NCBI GenBank assembly: GCA_003542955.1
Contig: DPJP01000353.1
Span: 1-9,034 of the forward strand
Source: Armatimonadota bacterium
GTDB taxonomy: Bacteria; Armatimonadota; Zipacnadia; Zipacnadales; UBA11051
DNA length: 9,034 bases
Reading direction: 5' to 3'
Positions within the stretch are counted from its first letter, which is position 1. Each line of letters begins with the position of its first letter. This document shows positions 1 through 7,379 of this stretch, piece by piece. The position numbers were made by a program, and so were the translations under genes. The notes below the pieces were generated by a model. The model was not told where the DNA came from, did no database searches, and saw only the letters and a program-made list of their open reading frames with translations.

Positions 1-3000
1 CCCATGATATGACCGATACCGGCTTGCCGTCGCCGTCCAGTGTTTTCACCACGTACCGTGAACCGTCGGCCAGCAGCACCTCGATGCCGAAGCCGTCACC
101 CGCGCCCTCGAGCATCCTGACGGAGGAGACCTTCGCCGTCCCGTCCGCCGGCACGGGCTCCAGCACGAACGCCATGCGCACCGTCCCCGCGCCCGCAGTC
201 GCGTAGATCGCCGTCGGGATCGCCCGCCACGGGCCGTTGGACCAGCCCTGCACCGGCTCGTCCTCCTTGCCCTTGACGATCTGTACGCCGCTTGTCCCCA
301 TCGGCGTGATGCTCACATTTGCCTGCCCCTGGTTCACCGTGGAGACCACATCGCCCTCGGCGACCGTCGCCTCATCCGAATCCAGATGGAACAGCGCCTC
401 GTAGGAGTGTTGCCCACCGTCGGCGGGTACCAGCGCATCGGTGATGATGAACAGGTTCGGCTGCTTCAGATAGATGATCTGCCGCGTGTGATGGACGTCG
501 ACCTCGTTCTTTGGGCCGTACCCGTCGGAGTAGACCCCTGACGAGTAGTCACACTCGGCGGTGCTGAACCAGCGCGCATCGCTGCCTGCCGGAGACGGCG
601 TACTCCACGGCCTCGGCCAGAAGTAGGTCTCCCGCTTCGCACGCCGGTTCTGCCCCTGGCCATCCACCATGACGGTGTTGTGCCCGTAGGTAGCGAGCAC
701 GTACCTGCGCCAGCGCGAGCGGTCATAGGAGAAGTTGCCGGGGTCGAGCACAAGCTGCCGCCCATGCGCCCAGAGCACGAAGTGCAGCTTGTCCTCGTGC
801 TGGTGGCCGTATCCGAACGGGGCGACGTCATGCAGCAGGTAGGTCGCGTCCACATCCCAGCCCGACCGCATCACATGATGGCCGCTGTAGGCGAAGGCCA
901 CCGAGAGCTTCTCCGGCACCGTCCCCCGCGCCCGGTTCGAGGCCACATACTCGAAATCCGTCCGGTGCGCGAACAGCCTGAACCCGTCGGCCAGCGACGT
1001 GACCACCGATGCGTTGCCCGAGTCGTTGAGGCCGGGGATTGCGCCGTTTGGCATCGATGCGTAGAGCTGGTAGTCGTACATCTTCTCGATCCTGGCCTGG
1101 AAGTCTGCCGGCAGTTCGCCCCGGAGGTCGTTGAGGTCCGCGAGTTCGACGATGTGCGCAAACTCGTTGACAACCCAGTTGTTGTAGCCGGCTGCCAGCT
1201 CGTACTCCATCCCGTCGGGGTAGACCTCGTCATCGAACTGCCTGTAGAGCCGCTCGATTGCCGTTGCGCGCCACTCCGGGGCCTCCTTGAACTCCGGGAA
1301 CAGCATGCCGGCCGTGAAGAGCCCGTTTGACTCGGCGGTCAGCCAGTTCCCGCTGCTTGGCCAGCGCATGAGGTGACGTGCCTGCTCGCCCGTCGACTTG
1401 ACCATCGCCGTCAGCACATCGGGCGTGAACGCCTCCGAGTCGAGGCACCGGTAGAGCGCGTCCGGCCAGGTTGTCGCAAGCCGGATGCCCGTCGTCAGCG
1501 TCTGCCAGGCGTAGTGGCCCACGTTGTTGCCGCTGGAGAGCAGTGGCCGCGGCATGGTCGAGGTCCAGTCGAGTATCTGGGCCGCTATCTCCGCGGCGTA
1601 CTTCTCCTGTCCGGTGTTCCAGTAGGCCTGAGAGAGCTGGTTGAAGTGGAAATGCCGGTTGATCGACTCATTCCACAGGTGGGTCCTGGCCTCACCCTCC
1701 GTGGGGTTGGCGGTCCAGTCCATGCGCTCCTCGAAGACGATCGTGCCCGTCTGTCCAGGCCCCTGTGTATAGGAGAACTCCCGCCGCAACGCCTTCTCGG
1801 CGCCGGCAACATCCCGCGGAACGTCGGAGTCGAACACCAGCACCACGCGACTGCCGGTCGCCTGCTCCGAGTAGACCCAGAACTCGATGGCATCGTACTC
1901 GGTCCAGTCATGCGGGATGGTGTCGATGCGGGTGTGATGGTTTGCCACCGGGTTCGCCCACTTGCCCGCCGCGCGGCCCTCCTTGACCTGCTCGGTCGAC
2001 AGGTCCAGCCCGGTCCACGGCGATGTCTCACCCTCGAAGTCGGCAATTGTCAGCGACTTATCCTTGCCCACCAGACGCACGTCATCGAAGTAGAGCACGC
2101 TGCGCGGGTCGGGAGTCAGACCCCAGCCGCTGGCATTGATGGCTATGTAGGCGATCCAGTGCCAGCCGATGGGCCGCTTGCCCTGCCAGCCCTTCCCCTC
2201 GACATAGCCCTGCGGCGACAGCTCCTCCTTGGTCAGCCGAATCTTCTTCCACCCCTGCCAGTCAATGGTCAGGAAGGTCGAGTAGTAGTCCCACTGATCT
2301 GGGGCAAGGTCATCCTCCGGACCGGGCATCCTGACACCCTTCATCGGCCTCTCGCGCCAGTCGATGGTCCACCTGGGCGTCTCGCGCGCTCGCAGATAGT
2401 CGGCGAAGGCCTGCCGGGCTGCCGCCATGTCGGCGGCCTCCACGGCCGCCTTCACCGTCGCAAGCCCTGGTAGCTCCAGGTTCAGACTCGCGAAGAACTC
2501 CTCGTCGGTAACGCCCCCGGCCACCTCGACCTTCTCGATCAGCTCGAAGCCGTCCAGGTAGACCACCGTCTCCGGTTTGAGTTCCTGCTCCCAGCCCGTC
2601 GCGGTGAAGCGCACGTTGTCTATCCTCTGCCAGCCGATCGGCTCTCGCGCGCGGCCCAGCTCATGCAGCGGAAGCACGAACTCGCGCCAGCCCTCCCAGT
2701 TGAGCACAACCTTGAACGAGTAGTAGTCCGCCCCCTCGCTCTGCTCATTCTCGGAATTGATAATCACCATGAAGCTTGCGTCGTTGGCCTGCTGTGAGTA
2801 CACCTGCATCCGCAGGCCGCCGTACATGCTCCAATCAGCGGGCTGTTCGTAGTTGCGCGCAAGAGCCGCTGACTTCCCGTGTTCCCATTTCACGGAGTAT
2901 GGCCACACCTTGCGTATCTCGTCAGTCAACTCCCCGCCTTGCCAGTGCACTCCCGGCCCAAGTGCATCGGCCTCAACCAGGCGCAGTTCGACGTCATCCA

Positions 3001-3493
3001 CGGAGCAGGTGACAACCGCCGTCGAGAACGTATGCAACCACAGCCGGACCGTCTTGGCCTCCGGCGGGGGCGCTATCATGTACTGCGCGCGCGTCCATTC
3101 GCCGAGCTTCATCGTCGGGCGTTGGATTGAGCCCTCGGAGGCACCGCTCATCCGCTTGCCCTCGGCATCGTAGAAGTTCAGGTAGACGCCCAGCCCGTTG
3201 GGGTCGCCGCTCTCCAGATAGAGCCAGATGGAGACCAGGCAGTGCTTCCCCTCGGCGAGGGTCAGCGCCGTCCCCAGCGCATTCGATCCGCTCGTGTCGT
3301 CGGGATCGACGATCCGCAGGCTTCGCGTTCCGCTGTGTGCCTGTGCCTGGCTGAGCGTCGAGATGCCGTTGTCACCGAGCGCCCAGCCCGTGGGCGGGTC
3401 GCCCTGCTCGAAGTCGGAGACGAACTCCTGGGCGATGCAAATGCAGCAAGTCAGGGCGAGGACCACACAGAGCACACCGGGAGCAGTACGCAT
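1..3493 (-). CDS. Secreted multi-module heparinase II/III-family polysaccharide lyase (3' end beyond window)
   Basis: The frame is open from the ATG at 3493 to the left edge (1164 codons, no stop), so the C-terminus is missing. Residues 1-21 form a signal peptide with a likely cut after CIA. Residues 22-173 resemble a CBM4/9-like beta-sandwich. Residues 175-320 are a second, CIA30/CBM-like module (DW at 220, DYY at 256, PIGW at 285). Residues 325-383 look like the start of the heparinase/alginate-lyase helical region (LPGLATVKAAVEAAD...YLRARETPRW). Residues 386-560 are an inserted module with its halves swapped. The toroid resumes at about 561. Candidate catalytic residues are N716 or N723 (GNWLTAESNG), Y770 in YELAAGYNNW and H897 in GHQHED. 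H899, D917 (LDPG) and H938 (YGHNTV) match the zinc-site positions known in this superfamily. The family eliminates across glycosidic bonds next to uronic acids. The exact substrate and PL family cannot be told from sequence alone. It is divergent from the beta-helix gene. Confidence 0.9.
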   Translation of the reverse strand, partial: MRTAPGVLCVVLALTCCICIAQEFVSDFEQGDPPTGWALGDNGISTLSQAQAHSGTRSLRIVDPDDTSGSNALGTALTLAEGKHCLVSIWLYLESGDPNGLGVYLNFYDAEGKRMSGASEGSIQRPTMKLGEWTRAQYMIAPPPEAKTVRLWLHTFSTAVVTCSVDDVELRLVEADALGPGVHWQGGELTDEIRKVWPYSVKWEHGKSAALARNYEQPADWSMYGGLRMQVYSQQANDASFMVIINSENEQSEGADYYSFKVVLNWEGWREFVLPLHELGRAREPIGWQRIDNVRFTATGWEQELKPETVVYLDGFELIEKVEVAGGVTDEEFFASLNLELPGLATVKAAVEAADMAAARQAFADYLRARETPRWTIDWRERPMKGVRMPGPEDDLAPDQWDYYSTFLTIDWQGWKKIRLTKEELSPQGYVEGKGWQGKRPIGWHWIAYIAINASGWGLTPDPRSVLYFDDVRLVGKDKSLTIADFEGETSPWTGLDLSTEQVKEGRAAGKWANPVANHHTRIDTIPHDWTEYDAIEFWVYSEQATGSRVVLVFDSDVPRDVAGAEKALRREFSYTQGPGQTGTIVFEERMDWTANPTEGEARTHLWNESINRHFHFNQLSQAYWNTGQEKYAAEIAAQILDWTSTMPRPLLSSGNNVGHYAWQTLTTGIRLATTWPDALYRCLDSEAFTPDVLTAMVKSTGEQARHLMRWPSSGNWLTAESNGLFTAGMLFPEFKEAPEWRATAIERLYRQFDDEVYPDGMEYELAAGYNNWVVNEFAHIVELADLNDLRGELPADFQARIEKMYDYQLYASMPNGAIPGLNDSGNASVVTSLADGFRLFAHRTDFEYVASNRARGTVPEKLSVAFAYSGHHVMRSGWDVDATYLLHDVAPFGYGHQHEDKLHFVLWAHGRQLVLDPGNFSYDRSRWRRYVLATYGHNTVMVDGQGQNRRAKRETYFWPRPWSTPSPAGSDARWFSTAECDYSSGVYSDGYGPKNEVDVHHTRQIIYLKQPNLFIITDALVPADGGQHSYEALFHLDSDEATVAEGDVVSTVNQGQANVSITPMGTSGVQIVKGKEDEPVQGWSNGPWRAIPTAIYATAGAGTVRMAFVLEPVPADGTAKVSSVRMLEGAGDGFGIEVLLADGSRYVVKTLDGDGKPVSVISW

Positions 3494-3501
3494 CGTGGAC
3501 A

Positions 3502-3509
3502 CTTCCTCC
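3502..3509 (-). promoter_or_regulatory. Shine-Dalgarno site of the lyase gene
   Basis: Read on the minus strand, GGAGGAAG lies 8 bases before the ATG at 3493. It is a near-consensus ribosome binding site and fixes the start, which is also supported by the signal peptide that follows directly. Confidence 0.85.
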
Positions 3510-3551
3510 GTTGATCTCGTGCCGTGCAGCGCGTCTGTCAGGTGACATTCG

Positions 3552-3577
3552 GGGCCTCTCCGGCCCTTACCTGCCGG
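3552..3577. other. Two overlapping, mutually exclusive short hairpins upstream of the lyase gene
   Basis: GGGCC (3552-3556) can pair with GGCCC (3562-3566), and CCGGC (3560-3564) can pair with GCCGG (3573-3577). The two stems share bases 3562-3564, so only one can form at a time. They lie about 60-85 bases before the lyase start, where a 5' leader could be. Five-base GC stems are common by chance in GC-rich DNA, so a regulatory role is only a possibility. Confidence 0.3.
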
Positions 3578-3586
3578 AATGGCTGC

Positions 3587-3617
3587 CAGTGGGGAGGCAC
3601 GTGGCCGCTCCCTGCAG
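3587..3617. repeat. Imperfect inverted repeat (10-base arms, 11-base loop)
   Basis: CAGTGGGGAG (3587-3596) can pair with CTCCCTGCAG (3608-3617), with one mismatch and two G-T pairs, around an 11-base loop. It has no T-tract on either side, so it does not look like a factor-independent terminator. It may be part of a larger structured or repeated element together with the perfect hairpins at 3693-3738. Confidence 0.35.
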
Positions 3618-3692
3618 GACAATCCGCACGGCCGTTGCGCCGCGCGTTCCACCCCTTCGGCCGCATTCCTGGCCGTACTTCATCGCAGGGGT

Positions 3693-3738
3693 CTGGGGAG
3701 TTCGCAACTCCCCAGCGGGGTGTGGGGCAGCGCCCCAC
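3693..3738. repeat. REP-like tandem pair of perfect hairpins
   Basis: CTGGGGAGTT (3693-3702) and AACTCCCCAG (3706-3715) form a perfect 10-bp stem with a CGC loop. Six bases later GTGGGGC (3722-3728) and GCCCCAC (3732-3738) form a perfect 7-bp stem with an AGC loop. Two close GC-rich hairpins in an intergenic gap are the usual form of REP/BIME-type extragenic palindromes. Neither is followed by a T-run. Other copies elsewhere in the genome would be needed to call it a dispersed repeat; there is no second copy in this window. Confidence 0.6.
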
Positions 3739-3828
3739 GACGTGTAGACGAACGCTCTGGTCGTGCCGCGTTGTGGGAGGAGGTATCTGTTCCGGAGGCG
3801 AAGGCACAGCGCGCCGACGTGTACAGCC

Positions 3829-3847
3829 CGTCCGCGGACGTCCGCGG
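3829..3847. repeat. Tandem near-repeat of a self-complementary 10-mer
   Basis: CGTCCGCGGA (3829-3838) is followed directly by CGTCCGCGG (3839-3847), and GTCCGCGGAC (3830-3839) is a perfect palindrome. It sits 32 bases before the beta-helix start. A symmetrical site close to a start could be an operator, but no regulator is encoded here to pair it with. Confidence 0.3.
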
Positions 3848-3867
3848 CAGGCTTTCGACGCCTGATT

Positions 3868-3874
3868 GGGGTGA
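3868..3874 (+). promoter_or_regulatory. Shine-Dalgarno site of the beta-helix gene
   Basis: GGGGTGA ends 4 bases before the ATG at 3879 and matches the GGTGA half of the anti-Shine-Dalgarno complement. The spacing is slightly short. Together with the signal peptide encoded immediately downstream, it supports 3879 over the in-frame ATG at 3579. Confidence 0.6.
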
Positions 3875-3887
3875 CTCGATGAGTCGC
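3871..3887 (+). promoter_or_regulatory. Hairpin enclosing the start codon of the beta-helix gene
   Basis: GACTC (3873-3877) and GAGTC (3881-3885) pair around a 3-base loop. Adding T3872-G3886 (wobble) and G3871-C3887 gives a 7-bp stem. The start codon 3879-3881 lies across the loop and stem, and the stem overlaps the end of the ribosome binding site, so folding would hinder initiation. The stem is short and could be incidental. Confidence 0.35.
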
Positions 3888-6800
3888 AAGACCGCCTCTG
3901 CGCTGATGGTGCTCGCCCTCGCCCTGAGCGTCGTTGCCCGAGCGCAATTCGCCAGCGAACCCTTAGCGCCCGAGCTGCTCGCCCTGGCCGAGCCGCTCAC
4001 CGTCGACATCCCCGCGTACGGCTGTGGGCCGCTGCTACAGCCCGGCAACACCTGCTACGTCGCTCTCTCCGGGGCCGATGACGCCGATGGGGGCTCGTGG
4101 GAGACGGCCTGGCGCACCATCAAGCATGGTGTGGCCCAACTCCGCGCCGGTGATACCCTCATCATCGGCGACGGGGAGTACATCGAGCCGCTGATCACGA
4201 TGAACGTGGAGGTCGAGCAGAGCGGCGAGCCGGGTCGCCCGATCACCATCACCGCGGCGCCCCGCGCGCGGGTGGTCATCACCGGCGGGCTGCAGCCCCA
4301 GTTGAGCAGAGTTCCCGGCACGCAATACTGCTCCCGGGCTGCCATTGCCATCCCCGATGCGCAGGCGGCCGTCTGGGAGACCGACACGCAGATACTCCTG
4401 CAGAAGACCGGATCGCTGGCGATGTGCGAGGAGCTGCCCGCGACCTGGTGGTATGACGCCGATGCTCAACTGCTCCATGTCCACTTCTCCGACAGTCGTG
4501 GGCCTGATGTCCACGGCGTCTCCGTGCGCCTGGGCAAGGGCAGCACAAGCAACTTCTACACCCGTGACACGCGCGGTCTGGACATCCGGGGCAGCTTCGT
4601 TCACCTCAACGGTCTGCACATCCAGAACTACCATACTGGCCTGCTGATCACCGGCAACGCCATCGAGGGCGATGCCGAGCCCAGGCAGTACCGCGGCGGC
4701 GACCATATCACTGTACAGAACTGCTCCTTCGGCTCCATGACCTTCGCGGGGATGGTGCTCTGGGCGGGCGCGCGCTGGAACCTGATGCAGCATTGTTACG
4801 GCGCGCTCAACGGTGACCGTGGGACGATGCTGGTCAACCACGCCGACGCCGCCGACAACCTCTTCATCCACAACCGCTTCGATTCATCCGCCCCGACGAT
4901 CCGTGAGCGTGGCTGGCAGTACCACTACGGTATCAGCACCTACGGCCATGTCGGACGGCGCAATCACATCATTGGCAACGTGATGAACGATGTCCAGTCA
5001 TTCCGCAGCAAGTACACCTTCCTCGAGACAACCGTTCAGGGGAATGTAATGCTGGGCGCATGCTCGCTTGTGGAGTGCACGTACCCCGGCTTCCGCGCCG
5101 ACGAACTCGTCCTGACGCCCGAGGACCGCGTCATCTTCCGCGACAACGTGCTGCTCGGTCCCGTATCGACCTCCGAGCACCGGATGCACGAGAGCGGACC
5201 AGGCGGCACCTGGGCCGACAAGTACAAGGTATTTGTCAACAACTACGCACCGGGCGCGGCAGGCGTTGCTCGCGAGGATGCCGGCTTCGCCGACCCCGCG
5301 TGGCTCGACTACCGTCTGCAGTCTGACAGCCCCCTGCGCGGCGCGGGCCTGGGTGGGCGCGATATCGGGGCCGTCGTCGCCCCCGCAGGCCGCATCTTCT
5401 ATGTGGCTCCTACGGGCGATGACGCCAATGTGGGGACCTCCGAGCGCCTCGCTTTCGCCACGCTCGGCAAAGCCGCGGGGCAGTTGGCCCCCGGCGATAC
5501 GCTCTACATCATGCCCGGGGACTATGCCGAACCCCTGACCATCTCCGCTTCCGGCGCAGAGGGCAACCCGATTACCATCCGCGCCCATCACAAGGCCGAG
5601 GTCACGCTGCCGGGCGTCTCGCTTGCAGGCTCGAGCATCGTTGTGGAGGGTCTCATCGTCACCGGCGCAGCCTCCGCGGGCATCGAGGTCTCAGGCGATG
5701 CGGTCACGCTCAGGGAGTGCATCATCACGGGCTGTGGCGGACCAGGTATCAATGCCGATGGCGCCACAAACCTGAATATCGAACGCTGTACCATCTGGAA
5801 CAATGAGACGGGCATCGCCCTCCGCTCCGCAAGCACCGGGGCCCGCGTCCGCGAGTGCATCATCGCCGACAACCGCACCGCGACCGCTGAAGTCACCGAC
5901 GACTCGCTCCCCGGCTATGCGGCGAGCCACAACTGCTACTGGCCAACCGGACCGTCTGGGAACCCGGAGTGGGGGAGTGTGGTGGCCGACCCCCTGCTGA
6001 TCGCCCCCGCACAGGGCGATTGCCGCCTCGCGTGGGATAGCCCTGCCGCGCACCGCGCGCTGTATGGGCGGCCGGCGGGGGCCCGCGGGGTCCTCAGCCG
6101 AGTGCCGGAGATCGAGCGGGTCGACGTAGCCGCTAACTCCGCCGACACGGCTGTTGTGACGTGGACCACGCCACGCGACGACACCACCGGCTCGGCACGC
6201 TACCGCGCTGTCGACACCGACCGCTGGCAGACGGTCAGAGGCGCGGCCCTCGGCACCGTCCACGGACTGGCATTGACCGGCCTCCAGCCTGCGACGGAGT
6301 ACGAGTTCACCGTCGGCGCGAAGGGCCTGCGCGGCGGCGAGAGCAGCTCCGAGCCGCTCCGTTTCACCACGCCCGCGGATGGACACACCCCGACGACGTA
6401 CTATCTGTCTCCCTCCGGAGACGATGCCGCCGACGGCCTGACACCCCCCACGGCCTGGCGGACCATCCGCCGCGCCAACTTCGCCGTCATGGCCGGCGAC
6501 ACGGTGCTCATCGCCCCCGGTGAGTACCAGCACCCCATCGCCCCGCTCTGCGGCGGCACGGCCGACCAGCGCATCACCTACCGGCGCGAGGGCGAGGGTG
6601 TCGCCATGGTTGACGCGATGGGCGTCATCGCGCCACTGGTCGAGTTGCCCGGCCGCAACTTCATCACCGTCGACGGTCTCACGTTCGACCGCCTGCCCCC
6701 GGAGGGCCATGACGGCGTCATCAAGGTGGATAGCTGCGAGGGCTTCGAGCTGCTCGGCTGCCGCATCGGCTACTCGCGCCCACATGGGGGCTTCGGCAAT

Positions 6801-7340
6801 GCGCTGACCCTGTATCGCTGTCCGGGAGCCCGCATCGAGGGGAACGTCATCTGGGGCACGCGCTACCACTTCACACTCAACCAGTGCCCCGGCAGCCTCA
6901 TCAAGAACAACACGGTGCTTCTCGGCCAGGTCTTCTCGACCTACTTCATCGGCGACCACTCCGGCTGCCGCTTCATCAACAACATCATGTACAGGCCCAC
7001 GAGCGTTCCGAACGCCGCCGTCGCGATCAACCAGTCGGAGGGTAAGCTCGAGTTGCTCAGCGACTACAACTGCTGGGGACCGATGGTGCCCGGGACGCGG
7101 CCCGCGTATGTCTATGCCCGATCCCTCAACGATCTGGCCTTCACCGGGGCCACAGTCGCCGAGTGGGCTGCCAACACCGGGCTCGACGGCCACAGCATCG
7201 AGGCCGATCCGCTCTTTCTAGACCTCAACGCAGGCGACTTCCGCCTCGCGCCGGGCAGCCCCGCTATCGGCGCCGGCGAGGGCGGTATCAACATGGGTGC
7301 ACTCGACGAGCGCCTCCTGCAGGGGCGCACGGGGCAGTGA
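3879..7340 (+). CDS. Secreted three-unit right-handed beta-helix protein with Fn3 domain
   Basis: The start at 3879 gives a 1153-residue protein with a signal peptide (1-22, hydrophobic core LMVLALALSVVA, cut after ARA). Three parallel beta-helix units follow, each opening with a DUF1565-like header: CYVALSGADDADGG from 59, FYVAPTGDDANVG from 507 and YYLSPSGDDAADG from about 841. Each header continues into a (A)W/F-x-T-I/L stretch and a GDTL-I/Y-I-x-x-G-x-Y-x-E/H-P segment. Units 1 and 3 end with the usual capping motif (DYRLQSDSPLRGAGLGGRDIGA; DFRLAPGSPAIGAGEGGINMGA), and unit 2 has a weaker one (CRLAWDSPAAHRAL). Residues 742-832 form an Fn3 domain (AVVTWTT...LTGLQPATEYEFTVGAKG). Repeated V/I-x-x-N-x-I/V coils fill the units. 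The fold is shared by pectate lyases, epimerases and glycoside hydrolases of polygalacturonase type, so it probably acts on extracellular polysaccharide. No catalytic residues can be assigned with confidence. It is likely the first gene of an operon with the two downstream genes. Confidence 0.9.
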   Translation: MSRKTASALMVLALALSVVARAQFASEPLAPELLALAEPLTVDIPAYGCGPLLQPGNTCYVALSGADDADGGSWETAWRTIKHGVAQLRAGDTLIIGDGEYIEPLITMNVEVEQSGEPGRPITITAAPRARVVITGGLQPQLSRVPGTQYCSRAAIAIPDAQAAVWETDTQILLQKTGSLAMCEELPATWWYDADAQLLHVHFSDSRGPDVHGVSVRLGKGSTSNFYTRDTRGLDIRGSFVHLNGLHIQNYHTGLLITGNAIEGDAEPRQYRGGDHITVQNCSFGSMTFAGMVLWAGARWNLMQHCYGALNGDRGTMLVNHADAADNLFIHNRFDSSAPTIRERGWQYHYGISTYGHVGRRNHIIGNVMNDVQSFRSKYTFLETTVQGNVMLGACSLVECTYPGFRADELVLTPEDRVIFRDNVLLGPVSTSEHRMHESGPGGTWADKYKVFVNNYAPGAAGVAREDAGFADPAWLDYRLQSDSPLRGAGLGGRDIGAVVAPAGRIFYVAPTGDDANVGTSERLAFATLGKAAGQLAPGDTLYIMPGDYAEPLTISASGAEGNPITIRAHHKAEVTLPGVSLAGSSIVVEGLIVTGAASAGIEVSGDAVTLRECIITGCGGPGINADGATNLNIERCTIWNNETGIALRSASTGARVRECIIADNRTATAEVTDDSLPGYAASHNCYWPTGPSGNPEWGSVVADPLLIAPAQGDCRLAWDSPAAHRALYGRPAGARGVLSRVPEIERVDVAANSADTAVVTWTTPRDDTTGSARYRAVDTDRWQTVRGAALGTVHGLALTGLQPATEYEFTVGAKGLRGGESSSEPLRFTTPADGHTPTTYYLSPSGDDAADGLTPPTAWRTIRRANFAVMAGDTVLIAPGEYQHPIAPLCGGTADQRITYRREGEGVAMVDAMGVIAPLVELPGRNFITVDGLTFDRLPPEGHDGVIKVDSCEGFELLGCRIGYSRPHGGFGNALTLYRCPGARIEGNVIWGTRYHFTLNQCPGSLIKNNTVLLGQVFSTYFIGDHSGCRFINNIMYRPTSVPNAAVAINQSEGKLELLSDYNCWGPMVPGTRPAYVYARSLNDLAFTGATVAEWAANTGLDGHSIEADPLFLDLNAGDFRLAPGSPAIGAGEGGINMGALDERLLQGRTGQ

Positions 7341-7354
7341 GACGCACACGCGTC
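7341..7354 (+). other. Small intergenic hairpin after the beta-helix gene
   Basis: GACGC (7341-7345) and GCGTC (7350-7354) pair around an ACAC loop directly after the TGA stop. No T-run follows, so it is not a convincing terminator. It could be a minor RNA-stability element between a secreted-protein gene and cytosolic-protein genes. Confidence 0.3.
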
Positions 7355-7364
7355 ACAACGATCG

Positions 7365-7370
7365 AAAGGA
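7365..7370 (+). promoter_or_regulatory. Shine-Dalgarno site of the isomerase-like gene
   Basis: AAAGGA ends 9 bases before the ATG at 7380. This is a standard site with standard spacing and supports that start. Confidence 0.7.
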
Positions 7371-7379
7371 ACACCACAA

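Larger units (their letters stand above)
3494..3878. other. Divergent intergenic region, hairpin-rich, no gene recognised
   Basis: This 385-base stretch separates the two divergent exported-protein genes and must hold both promoters. I see no convincing -35/-10 pair on either strand. It contains several short perfect inverted repeats (annotated separately) and no recognisable protein. The plus-strand frame of the beta-helix gene stays open back to an ATG at 3579, but the translation of that extension is low-complexity Arg/Ser/Ala-rich and runs through the palindromes, so I treat it as non-coding. Confidence 0.7.

Noticed and set aside
1373..2473. Plus-strand open frame of 366 codons within the lyase region
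   Set aside because: It is antisense to the lyase, whose frame carries clear family motifs along the same stretch.
3430..3493. Possible lipoprotein signal in the lyase (LTCC at residues 14-17)
   Set aside because: Cys at the -1 position is not a standard lipobox; an ordinary signal peptidase I site after CIA fits better.
3775..3784. Strong Shine-Dalgarno-like GGGAGGAGGT that could precede a small leader gene
   Set aside because: No ATG, GTG or TTG lies at a suitable distance downstream.
3579..3878. In-frame 100-residue N-terminal extension of the beta-helix protein from an ATG at 3579
   Set aside because: It would bury the signal peptide, its translation is low-complexity and crosses the palindromes, and the ATG at 3879 has its own ribosome binding site.
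5691..7193. Long open frame on the minus strand (500 codons) opposite the beta-helix gene
   Set aside because: Same reason: it mirrors the beta-helix coding frame and gives a Gly/Ala/Val/Arg/Asp-rich product with no family resemblance.
7341..7379. Terminator between the beta-helix and isomerase genes
   Set aside because: The stem is only 5 bp with no T-tract, and the gap is 39 bases with a ribosome binding site.
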